DNA from: Microglena sp. YARC
Lineage: Eukaryota > Chlorophyta > Chlorophyceae > Chlamydomonadales > Chlamydomonadaceae
Direction of reading: 5' to 3'
DNA length: 64,000 nt
Assembly: GCA_022414725.1 (NCBI GenBank)
Contig: CM039464.1
Location: 2,699,364 to 2,763,363, forward strand
This document shows positions 1 through 9,800 of this stretch, piece by piece (within the stretch, counting starts at the first letter, position 1; each line of letters begins with the position of its first letter). Under the pieces are notes generated by a model. The model was not told the origin of the DNA. It saw only the letters and a program-made list of their open reading frames with translations, and made no database searches. Position numbers and translations under genes: made by a program.

Positions 1-1860
1 GCATCCGGCCCAACCACCCAACCCAACCTCCCAACCAACCCAACCACCTATCCCATCCCATCCCTTCTGTTAGATCCAACCAACGTAACCACACATCCCA
101 CCTAACCACCCAACCCAACCACCTAACCCAACCAACCCAACCAATCCAACCACCCCAACCACCCATCCCATCCCTTCTGATAGATCCAACCAACCCAACA
201 ATGCATTCACCCAAACCACCCACCCAACCAACCAACCACCCATTCCATCGCATCCTCTTGTGGTAGTCAAGATGATCTTTGACGTGGATCCAACCAACCC
301 AACCCACCCAACCTAACCACCCACCATCCCATCCCATCCCATCCCATCCCATCCCCATCCCATCCCATCCCATCCCATCCCATCCCATCCCATCCCATCC
401 CATCCCATCCCATCCCATCCCCCATCCCATCCCATCCCATCCCATCCCATCCCATCCCATCCCATCCCATCCCATCCCATCCCATCCCATCCCATCCCAT
501 CCCATCCCATCCCATCCCATCCCATCCCATCCCATCCCATCCCATCCCATCCCATCCCATCCCATCCCATCCCATCCCATCCCACCCCATCCCATCCCAC
601 CCCATCCCATCCCATCCCATCCCATCCCATCCCATCCCATCCCATCCCATCCCATCCCATCCCATCCCATCCCATCCCATCCCATCCCATCCCATCCCAT
701 CCCATCCCTTCCCATCCCATCCCATCCCATCCCACCCCATCCCATCCCATCCCATCCCACCCCATCCCATCCCATCCCTTCCCATCCCATCCCATCCCTT
801 CCATCCCATCCCTTCCCATCCCATCCCATCCCTTCCCATCCCATCCCATCCCATCCCAACCCATCCCATCCCATCCCATCCCATCCCATCCCATCCTTCC
901 CTTCCCATCCCATCCCATCCCATCCCCATCCCTTCCCACCCCTTCCCATCCCATCCCTTCCCATCCCATCCCATCCCATCCCTTCCCCATCCCATCCCAT
1001 CCCATCCCATCCCATCCCATCCTTCCCATCCCATCCCATCCCTTCCCATCCCATCCCATCCCATCCCATCCCATCCCATCCCATCCCATCCCATCCCATC
1101 CCATCCCAATCCATCCCATCCCATCCCTTCCCACCCAATCCCAACCCATCCCATCCCATCCCACCCCATCCCATCCCATCCCAACCCATCCCATCCCATC
1201 CCATCCCATCCCATCCCATCCCATCCCATCCCTTCCCATCCCATCCCATCCCATCCCATCCCATCCCATCCCATCCCATCCCATCCCTTCCCATTCCATG
1301 CCATCCCATCCCATCCCATCTCATCCCTTGTGGTAGATCCAACCAACCCAACCACCCAACCCAATCACCCTACCACCCATCCCTTGTGGTAGATCCAACC
1401 AACCCAACCACACATCCGCCCCAACCACCCAACCCAACTTCCCAACCAGCCCAACCAACCATCCCATCCTTTCTTTTAGATCCAACCAACCTAACCACCC
1501 ATCCCACTCAACCACCCATCCCATGTGGTAGATCCAACCAACCCAACCACACATCCGCCCCAACCACCCAACCAACCCAACCACACATCCCTTGTGGTAG
1601 ATCCAACCAACCCAACCACGCATTCACCCCAACCACCCAACCAACCCAACCACCCATCCCATCTCATCCCTTGTGGTAGATCAAGGGGATCTTTGATGTA
1701 GATCCAACCAACCCAACCACCCAACCAACCCAACCCAACCATCCCATCCCTTGTGGTAGATCAATGGGATCTATGACGTTGATCCAACCATCCAACCAAC
1801 CCAACCAACCCAACCACCCATCTCATCCCTTGTGGTAGATCAAGGGGATCTTTGACGTGG
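1..1860. repeat. CCCAT satellite with CCAACCCAACCA flanks
   Basis: From about 320 to 1325 the sequence is an almost pure pentamer array (CCCAT/ATCCC) with scattered variants such as CCCTT and CCCAC. The flanks (1-310 and 1330-1860) are looser arrays built from AACCAACCCAACCACCCA blocks, interrupted several times by a 'CCCTTGTGGTAGATC' block. Long open frames here on both strands are low-complexity shadows (HPIPS or GWDGM repeats) and not genes. It is C-rich on the + strand and unlike the TTTAGGG telomere type. Confidence 0.97.
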
Positions 1861-2222
1861 TGGTGCTTTCTGCAGCTGACCTGGATCCGGATTACGACTG
1901 CTCCGATGTGGCTGTGTATAGCTTGAAACTGTGTCAAGCATGATCCTCTGTGTCTAGGGCTGGCGCAAGGATGATCTTTGATGCGGCGGAGCTTGAAGCA
2001 CGCGACCTGGATCTAGATTACGACTGCTCCGGTGTCGCTGTGTATAGCTTGAAACTGTGTCAAGCATGATCCTCTGTGTCTGAGGCTGGCGCAAGGATGA
2101 TCTTTGATGCGGCGGATCTTTTAGCCCCTGCCCTGGCTCCAGATTACGACTGCTCCGGTGTCGCTGTGTTTAGCTTGAAATGTTGCCAAGCATGATCCTC
2201 TGTGTCTGAGGCTGTCGCAAGG
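1846..2222. repeat. Three-copy tandem repeat, period about 126 bp
   Basis: Three head-to-tail copies begin near 1851, 1977 and 2103. Each has a 'TTTGAYGYGGYGG' start, a 'GATTACGACTGCTCCG' block, and 'CAAGCATGATCCTCTGTGTCT' near the end. No open frame is conserved between the copies. The start also echoes the 'ATCTTTGACGTGG' words at the end of the preceding satellite. Confidence 0.85.
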
Positions 2223-2254
2223 AGACCTATCCTTTGGTATGATAGTAATGAGAA

Positions 2255-2400
2255 CGCCTGGCGGGGAGCCCCGTCTTTCGGCGGTAGGGAACAGGCCGCT
2301 CTTTAACCTTGACAAAGCTACAATGGCGGTTGACAGCGACCGCGAACACTCAAGCACACCCGTAGGAATTTAAACCCAGCACCTTCATCGGTTACAACAC
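2255..2400 (-). repeat. tRNA-derived SINE-like copy (family A)
   Basis: Related to copies at 7925-8115 (+), 19395-19520 (-) and 20085-20400 (-). Read on the minus strand it has a box B-like 'GGGTTTAAATTCC' followed by a conserved body containing 'GTCAACCGCCATTGTAGC' and a 'GGGGCTCCC' tail. No acceptor stem is preserved. The family call rests on the four copies aligning with each other. Confidence 0.55.
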
Positions 2401-2490
2401 TCGAAGGGTATAGGCAATTTTTACCAGATGGTATAGGCAATTGTTGGTATAGGCAATTTTTACCAGATCTGGTATAGGCATTTTTTCTTT
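2400..2490. repeat. Short tandem repeat 'GGTATAGGCAATTTTTACCAGAT'-type
   Basis: Three to four imperfect copies of an approximately 23-bp word centred on GGTATAGGCA. No gene is visible. Confidence 0.7.
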
Positions 2491-2544
2491 TTCCGGCTTC
2501 GCATGTCAGCTAACAGCCAGATCCATGAGCCAGCCACTGGTTCA

Positions 2545-2935
2545 AGACCTAAGCTTTCGTCTGGGTTGGAATGCATGTCAACAGCTTCCAGAAGCACTAG
2601 CTAGCTTCAGGATTTGCCCAAGGACATGGAAAGGGAGCTGCATAGAAGGTGCTACGCGTAGCTCGAAAAACAAAGTGGTATGGGCACCTTTCCAAGGCTC
2701 AACCATTTTGGGGCGAAAATACTCTCATTCGAAAACAATTTGGTTGTTGATAACTCCGAAGAATGAAGCAGCCTTGCTGCTGAAGGCTAAAAAAACTTGC
2801 CCAACCTCAATTTTGGGAAGGACTGCATATATTGTAGACTATAATTGGTGGTTAGCCTCAGTGCAAGCAGACGGGCTGCCCCCCTCATCCTCACGCCTCG
2901 TAATAAGGCATAGAAATTGAAATTGTTACATCCGA
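2545..2935 (+). repeat. Dispersed repeat family B, copy 1
   Basis: Shares two blocks with 8440-8715: 'CTAGCTTCAGG..TTGCCCAAGGACA.GGAAAGGGAGCTG' and a downstream block containing 'CAAGCAGACGGGCTG' and a terminal hairpin GCCT-CGTAATA-AGGC. Shorter inverted copies of the downstream block occur at 4050-4112 and 9795-9870, and a direct copy at 7105-7170. This suggests a non-autonomous dispersed element. A coding origin is possible, because the translated blocks of copies 1 and 2 resemble each other (WNACQ...LASFR...KGSC), but both frames are short. Confidence 0.5.
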
Positions 2936-3067
2936 GTAATGCGCCACTCTCAGGACGTGAAGTTAAGGACACCACTGCGTAAGCCGGAGCTAGCAGAAGT
3001 CACCATAAGGCATACCAACTATTTATTTATTGTAGACTATCGGTATTACCCCAGGGCGGGAGGGAGG

Positions 3068-3205
3068 AAAAGGGGTGGGTATAGAGATATAGGTGTGTGT
3101 GTGCGTGGGTGTGCGTGTGTGTGTGAGAGTGTGTGTGTGTGTGCGTGCGTGCTTGCTTACGTGCGTATGTGTGTGTGTGTGTGTGAGAGAGAGTGTGAGA
3201 GTGTG
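3068..3205. repeat. GT/GTGC microsatellite
   Basis: Simple repeat dominated by GTGTGTGC and GTGAGAG. The short frame across it is low complexity. Confidence 0.9.
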
Positions 3206-3233
3206 AGTGGGACGCCTGGGCTCTAGTCCCCCA

Positions 3234-3520
3234 TGGATATTTTAATGTTACAAGTTTTTATGCAGGCGAAGCTCAAAGCTCGAAACCTCCAATCTCGAAG
3301 TTCTAAGCTCCGAGCTCGAAATTCCAAGCTCCAAGCTGAAAGTTCCAAGTTCTAAGCTCCAAGCTCCAAGCTGAAAGTTCCAAGTTCTAAGCTCCAAGTT
3401 CCAAGCTCCTAGCTGGAAGATCGAAGCCCCAAGCTGGAAGCTCCAAGCTCCAAGCTGAAAGCTCTAAAATCTAATCTCTACTAGGGTCCCGCATGGATAT
3501 TTTAATGTTACAAGTTTTTT
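3234..3520. repeat. GCTCCAAGCTGAAAG minisatellite between two direct repeats
   Basis: Degenerate 15-bp units (AAGCTCCAAGCTGAAAGTTCC-like) occupy about 3265-3475. They are bracketed by two near-identical words 'ATGGATATTTTAATGTTACA' at 3234-3254 and 3492-3512. Confidence 0.8.
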
Positions 3521-3573
3521 CTGTAGTTGTGATAGGTATTTCTCTCCAGCCGGCAATTTGGTAGGTCGCCGTC

Positions 3574-3780
3574 AGGGTACTACCAGGGTAATTCAAAGCG
3601 CGCGCTTTTGATCGCTGACTTTTTGACCCCCTTGCGCTTTAAGCGCAGTTTTTTGCAACCCCCTGTGGGCGCAGCAAGCAATGTTTGCGCTTTCTGCGCT
3701 ACAAAGCGCAGTTTTTTGTTTTCAAGTGCGCTAAAGCGCTGGCCAATTTGGCCATTTGAAGTACCCTGGGTACTACTGTT
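3574..3780. mobile_element. MITE-like element with imperfect inverted ends
   Basis: The left end (from 3574, GGTACTACCAGGGTAATTCAAA-like) matches the reverse complement of the right end (to 3780, GTAGTACCCAGGGTACTTCAAA-like) at roughly 20 of 24 positions. The interior is packed with short palindromes of the words GCGCTT and AAGCGC (for example TGCGCTTTAAGCGCA near 3631). It has no coding capacity. A direct repeat 'CCAGCCGGCAATTTGGTAGG' lies just outside at 3547 and recurs at 3957. Confidence 0.5.
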
Positions 3781-4049
3781 GGTCATTTGGGGTTGCTTCA
3801 AAAGCGCAACTGTCTCCTTTTGGGTTGCGCTTTTGACTTGACTGAAAACGAAAATCTGTGATCTGCGCCCAGCGGGGGGTATTTGTTTTGCTTCAATAGC
3901 GCAGTCAGGCTACAAAACCTTGGGCAATAGCGCATGTCATGTGGTACCCTGGGCTCCAGCCGGCATTTTGGTAGGTTGCCGTTTTGGGCAGTAAAAAAAA
4001 CAATGTAAACCTGAGAATGCTACCGGTAATCATAAATAAATGAAATAAA

Positions 4050-4127
4050 TAGTACACCTTGTTACGAGACGTGAGGTTGGGAGGGCCAGCCCGTTCAGGG
4101 GGAGGGGGGGGGGGGGGGGGGGGGGGC
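4050..4127 (-). repeat. Family B fragment (inverted) plus poly-G tract
   Basis: The reverse complement of 4050-4103 matches the 'GGGCTGGCCCTCCCAACCTCACG' block of the dispersed family B. A poly-G run follows at about 4105-4127. The stretch 4128-5303 that follows holds no gene I can support: only short overlapping frames with no recognisable domain. Confidence 0.5.
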
Positions 4128-5303
4128 TATCATCCCCCTGGGGGAGGGTTTTGGGCCTGTTTGCTAATGCTAATCATCCTTAAGTGCGCCGACTCTTTTG
4201 TAGGAGTGGCAACGCCATTCAAAGTGGATCCTCGGTGTCGCTGTTTTGTGCCCGGAGACCCACCCCCTTAGGTGAAATTCATTCCGCAACTAAAAAGGAG
4301 CGCACACACACACCAAAAAGGTGGACCAGTGCACAAAGTAGAGGGGGGGGGGGCCAAAATGCCAAATGAACAATACAGGTGTCCTTTGCCCCCCAAGCAC
4401 CGGTCACCAGAAAAACCGTCCTGCGGCAGACCGGCCCTTCTTTTTCGTCTTGAACTTGAACTTGGTTACTTCCTTGGTCAACAGACCCTCTCCACGTTGC
4501 GTCCTGCAACGCAACAGACCCTTCGACGTTGCGTCTGCAACGGAGGACACAGCGTCCTTAACAAACCTGATGCAGGCATATGCATGGGATAGCTGGCAAT
4601 ATGGGAACAGCCTAGTCGTATAACCAAGATTCTGACAACGTCAGGTATTTTGATGGTATTAGAAGAGAATAGATCGTTAGGGGATCTTGTGAGTGGGAGA
4701 GAGGGCTCTTGAAACTCGGGTATCTTGAGAGAAGGCCCCCACTTAGATCAACGGGGGAAAACTAAGAGGGTAAAGAGGGTCCAGGGACTATTTAGAAGAA
4801 AAACATCAAGCTAAAGAGCGGAGATAAGGCACGGGAGAGCAACCGGGCAAACCAAGAGGCAGACGGAGAGTCTAGATGTGAATGCAAAAGCTACCCCCAT
4901 CACCTGCACCACAACAAGCAAGACAGTTGCCAAAAAGGGGCAAGAGCAAATCTAGGCTAGTAATCCAGAATGTCAGGGAGGATCAGGGGAGGAAGCTCAT
5001 TCTGGGCGGGAAGCAAACGGCCAGAGGAATGGACCTCGGCCGTTGGAGGACCCGCCGCCTACAAATGTGGGGGAGTGGGAATTCCCATGTTGACACGGGA
5101 GCCACCACGGCTGATGAAGGGGTGATCATCGCCCACCATGTCCTCCCACTCAGGAGGGGGCTCTTCCGCAGCGAACAAGTCAGCAATGCGAGCCCAGAAA
5201 TCAGCCACAGCAAAGGCTTGGAATTCGGGATTTTTGAGCTTGTGTTTGAAACTACATTATGATTGATTACTGTAGTGATGCTACGTCGACACTCAATGAA
5301 GGT

Positions 5304-5376
5304 GGAGTCGAGGCGCAATGGATAGCGCATCTGGCTTCGGTCCTGAGGGTTGAGGGTTCGAGTCCCTTCGACTTCG
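5304..5376 (+). tRNA. trnR-UCG: tRNA-Arg (anticodon UCG)
   Basis: A canonical 73-nt cloverleaf. The acceptor is GGAGTCG/CGACTTC (one G-U). The D arm is GCGC-AATGGATA-GCGC. The anticodon arm is TCTGG-CTTCGGT-CCTGA (one T-T mismatch at 29-41) with anticodon TCG at positions 34-36. The variable loop is GGGTT, the T arm is GAGGG-TTCGAGT-CCCTT, and the discriminator is G. There is no intron. It reads CGA arginine codons. The antisense frame through it gives a DSNPQPSGPKPDALSIAP-type peptide, the usual spurious translation of tRNA-Arg genes. No T4 terminator is visible directly downstream, which is the one reservation about expression. Confidence 0.95.
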
Positions 5377-5736
5377 TACTTGCAACGAAGTACAAGGATA
5401 GAAAGGAAGGATAATCTGGGGTTCGATACCCCAGACGGGTTCGTTGCTAGGTTCACGATTTCGGCATGTCGCCTTCACAGAGGCCTTCCCCTGTGTCGTC
5501 GCGCAGTAGTCCGAGCTCAGGCGCGTTAGCGGTCTGCGGCAGCAACCCAGGGCAGCAACCCCCACAGTAACCTCCTCTTCAACTTCACGCCCCGTGGAAA
5601 GAGGTACCCTCTTCAATTTTAACTTGCGACTGAGAGATACAGAGCACTTTGCCGACAAGAAACGAGTAGAAAATTGTGCATAAGTAGGACTTAGTGTGTC
5701 CGTTTGTGTGTGCGACCGACGTGCGACTGACTAAGT

Positions 5737-5910
5737 CGCGAACTAGTGCCTCGAAACTCGGCGTTGCGAGGATCCGAGTAAGCCTCGTGGGTGGCTGGGT
5801 GGGACATACGGACAGTGGGTGGGAAGGTGGGTGGGCTTGTGGGTGGACGCACGGGAGTATGTAACTAGTGCCTCGAAACTCGACGTTGCGAGGATCCGTG
5901 TATGCCTCGA
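5737..5910. repeat. Duplicated 49-bp upstream block
   Basis: Two copies (about 5737-5790 and 5860-5912) of a block reading 'AACTAGTGCCTCGAAACTC', then GNCGTTGCGAGGATCCG and ending GCCTCG, separated by GGGTGGG-rich sequence. Each contains an inverted CCTCG...CGAGG pair. The second copy ends 22 bp before the TATA box at 5934, so these are candidate promoter-proximal elements. Confidence 0.6.
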
Positions 5911-5933
5911 AGTAATGAGCGGCGACGACTCGC

Positions 5934-5941
5934 TATAAATA
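5934..5941 (+). promoter_or_regulatory. TATA box of the PQQ-propeller gene
   Basis: TATAAATA in the context CGCTATAAATAGG. A start about 30 bp downstream would give a 5' leader of roughly 205 nt before the ATG at 6175. No other TATA consensus of this quality lies between the tRNA and the gene. Confidence 0.7.
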
Positions 5942-6174
5942 GGAGACATTTCACAACCCACCCATTAATTATCTCTAAACGCTACCCCCCACCACTAACT
6001 CGGGAGTCGCGGACCCCCCACCGTTATCACTACCCAACTGTCTTTATCCGACGTTCTCTTTTCTCAACTCTGCCGCCTTCGACCCGACGATCCTTCCGAT
6101 CGACCTAAACAGCAGCCACCCCCCACAGCCCACCACCGACACCACCACCGTCACCCCTGAAGCTCGCTTCCGCC

Positions 6175-6867
6175 ATGGCGCGGAACAGGGTGCTTACCGC
6201 TACCCTGCTTCTTCTCACCACCCTCGCTCTTCCCCACGCTAGCTGGGCCGCTGAACGCAGTCTCTCAGCGGTTAGGGGGCAGTTAATCCGACAGCCCAAA
6301 GACACGTCAGTGGTCACCTCACCCCAACCACCCTCGAATCCATCTGCACCAGCGCCTGTGGACCCCGTGGCGGAATCACCCCAACCACCCTCCGATCCAT
6401 CTGCACCCGCGCCAGTGAATCCAGTGGCAGAATCACCTCAACCACCCTCCGATCCATCTGCACCCGAGCCAGTGGACCCCGTGGCGGAATCACCCCAACC
6501 ACCCTCCGATCCATCTGCACCCGCGCCAGTGGACCCAGTGGCGGAATCACCTCAACCACCATCCGATCCATCTGCGCCCGCGCCAGTAGACCCCGTGGCG
6601 GAATCACCCCAACCACCCTCCGATCCATCTGCACCCGCGCCAGTGGACCCAGTGGCGGAATCACCTCAACCACCCTCCGATCCATCTTCACCCGCGCCAA
6701 TGGACCCCGTGGCGGAATCACCCCACCCACCATCCGATCCATCTGCACCCGCGGAATCTGGTGAATCAACAGTACATACGTATAGCAGCTGCTCTTCAGA
6801 TCCCCTTAGCCCGTTGAGCTATGATGAGTGTTCTGCTTGTGAGGCCATCGCTGCACCCAATGGCAAG
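6175..6867 (+). CDS. Exon 1: signal peptide and Pro-rich 19-residue repeats
   Basis: The ATG at 6175 sits in a strong context (CCGCCATGGCG). Residues 1-26 (MARNRVLTATLLLLTTLALP..) form a signal peptide with a likely cut after SWAA. About residues 40-200 are seven copies of a 19-residue unit like SPQPPSDPSAPAPVDPVAE (57 bp), an extracellular-matrix type proline-rich sequence. The exon ends with a Cys-containing tail (SYDECSACEAIAAPNGK) and a donor AAG|GTGGGT at 6867/6868. It ends in phase 0, which does not match the phase needed by the next recognisable exon. Confidence 0.85.
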
Positions 6868-9800
6868 GTGGGTCGACTCCTCTGGTTTTAATTTTAATTT
6901 CAATTCAGCCATGACTTTGACTTTGACTCTGATTTGCACAAGCTTAGTTGTAATTGATTGCTGAATTTTAATATGGAATTTAATTCAAAAAATATACATA
7001 CATACACACACATACATACACACACAACATATGCATACATACACACATACATATATAAAATATACATACATACATACACAGTCACGCACACATTACTATC
7101 ATTCCCATGCTTTGGTGGTTGGCCTCAGTGCAAGCAAACGCCTGGTCTCAAGGCGTAACATTTCTGTATTTATTTATCCCCTCTTTCCCGCTTCACCTGT
7201 TTCAGAAAAAACGTTAAAAAATTCAAATTCAAATTCCCCGCTTCACCTGTTTCTGAAAAAACATGTAACAATTAAAATTCAAATTCCCCACTGCACCCGT
7301 TTCCCCTCTTCCCTGCTCATTACAAGCTTGGGTGTGCAAAGCTATGTATGAATACTTGGGTGTGCAATTCTATGTATGTATGCTTGGGCATGCAATGCCG
7401 CTCGTCACAGGCTCGTTTAGGCTTGCCCTTTTTCCTGATTCACCTCTTCCCTGCCCATCATTCTTTTACTCTTGAACACTTCCCTGTGCATTGCATGCTC
7501 GGGTGTGTAATGCTGCTCATTACAGACTTTGCTTGGTTTTACAATTGCCCTGTTATCATTGCCCTCTTCCCATTGCCCCCTTCCCATGCCCTCTTCCCAT
7601 TGCCCTCTTCCCAGATTCACCCGTTTAACCACGTCCCTGCTCATTACAGGTATGGTCATGCATGCCCTCTTCCCTGATTCACCAGTTTAACCACTTCCCT
7701 GCTCATGCGTCTCTTACTCTTTCACATTTCCCTCCTCAATACAGGCTTGGTCATGCTTGCTGTCTTCCCCGATTCACCTGTTTCACCACTTCCCTGCTCA
7801 TGCTCCTCATTCATCATTACGCTGTAATTGTCAGGCCATTGTTGACCCAAGTCAAACCTGCTCCACAACATCCGGGAGGGGTTTTCCAACAAATCCTCCG
7901 AAAAGAAAGGCACTATCTTGGGCAAAATGTATAAGATGTATTGATGATCCATTGCCAAGGAACGAAGAGTCGGGGGTTTGACTCCCCCTTCGGTCGCTCT
8001 TGGCGTTGCAGGTCGTCGTCAACCGCGATGGTAGCTTGTCCAGTTGAGGTAGGAGACCGCTCCCCACCCGCGTACGGCGGGCTCCCTTAACACCACGCCC
8101 CACCAGGCGTTATCATTACAATATTGATGATCCTCTTACTCTTCCCCTCTTCCCTGCTCATTACAGGCTTGGGCTTGCAATAGTTACTGCACTGCGCCTC
8201 ACCTCGTTGGTACTTCACATGACTTGGCAGTACAATGCGCTCAGTGCGTTACCTCTGTAGCGGCGGTACCTTACCCCCAAGGTGAGTCCAATACACTTAG
8301 TGCAGTACATCTGCATTGGCAGTACAATGCCTTTCAGCACCTTACCTCTGTCGCGGCGGTACCTTACCCCCAAGGTGAGTCCAATACGCTCAGTGCAGTA
8401 CATCTGAATTGGCAGTACCATTATTTATATGCGAGGGCTTTGCAATGGGTCAAACCCAAAGCTTGCAGCTGCACTGGAATGCCTGTCAAGCTTCAGACAC
8501 ACTGGCTAGCTTCAGGTTTGGCCCAAGGACAGGGAAAGGGAGCTGTGTAGAAGTTGCTATGCATAGACCCTCCCCCCCCCCCCCCTCCCCCCCCCCCCCA
8601 AGACAGACATTGCGGTACATGTGGTTGGACTCATTGCAAGCAAACAGGCTGGCCCCCTCAACCTTAAGCCACGCAAAAAGGCGTATTATTCATTCATTGC
8701 GGTACATCGCATAGTTTGTCTTTTCAGCGACCAGCAGCAGCTTCTAGGCAGCTCCCCTGGCTTGCTACCCAACCACACCTACAGCAATGTAGTGCAGCCA
8801 GAAGCTGACAGTAGTGTCTTTTCAGCAATGCTAGAATCTTGGGGCTTAGCAAATTGGCTGGCTACCAAACCCAGACCCAGGGCTTTTTCTCAAATCTGAA
8901 AGTTTATGTTCTAGCTTCATGTTTGTAGGCCCCCTCCAGGATGGGTTTTAGTGATTTTAATAGCCTTTATAGCTTTCATAGCCTTTTAAAGCTTTTTTAG
9001 GGCCACCAGGGGGGGGGGGGGGGAATTGTTTATATTTGTATAGCGATAATTTTGCAAAAACAGGATCAACTAGCAATTGCTATATATAGCGGGGGAAAAG
9101 CCCTTCCCAGGCCTTAAAACCAACCCATCCATCATATGCCCTCACAGGTGATCCCAACGGCTGTAGCACTTACTTTGATAAAAGAAATGCGCTGGGCGCT
9201 GCTTTGGAAGCACCGTGCCCATTAGGTACCAAACCCAAGCCATACAACCAACCTGACCATCATGATCTAGACCCGAAACCCTGACCCTAAACCCACAGGT
9301 GATCCCTACGGCTGTAGCTCGTGCTTTGAAAAAATGAATGTGCTGGAAGCTGCTGGTGTTGGAAAGGAAGCTGCCGACCACGCGCTCGCCCTTTGTCTGA
9401 GCTGCATCACCAGCTTCCAGGCAGCTCCAAGTGGAGCGGAAGGAACATACACATGGTCTTGCAGTGCTTGTGCAGGTGCGTAAATGATACAGCAATATAT
9501 TAGCTTGAACGAGTCATAATAAAACATACAAATACATTTCAATTATATACATAACATTTTTAATTAATTCATTCATTTAAATTAAAAAAGAAAAAAACCA
9601 TTTATTAGCCTGGATGAGTTATAATTATTTGTGAGTTCGAAGTGTTAGTTCTAGTGTTAGTGTTAGTGTTAGTCTGAGTGGTGGTAGTGCCGCTCAATGC
9701 CTGAGCTGCTCACTAGCTTCCAGGCAGCTCCAAGTGAAGCGGATGGAACATACGCATGGTCCTGCAGTGCTTGTGCAGGTGCGTATATACATAAATAAAT

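Noticed and set aside
267..1679. Long open frames (up to 466 codons) across the first 1.7 kb
   Set aside because: They translate the CCCAT satellite as HPIPS or GWDGM repeats on both strands at once and contain no domain.
5420..5455. Second tRNA just after tRNA-Arg (CTGGGGTTCGATACCCCAG hairpin)
   Set aside because: Only a T-arm-like hairpin is present. No D arm, anticodon arm or acceptor could be paired.
5293..5658. Minus-strand frame with DSNPQPSGPKPDALSIAP
   Set aside because: This is the antisense of the tRNA-Arg gene, a well-known false protein.
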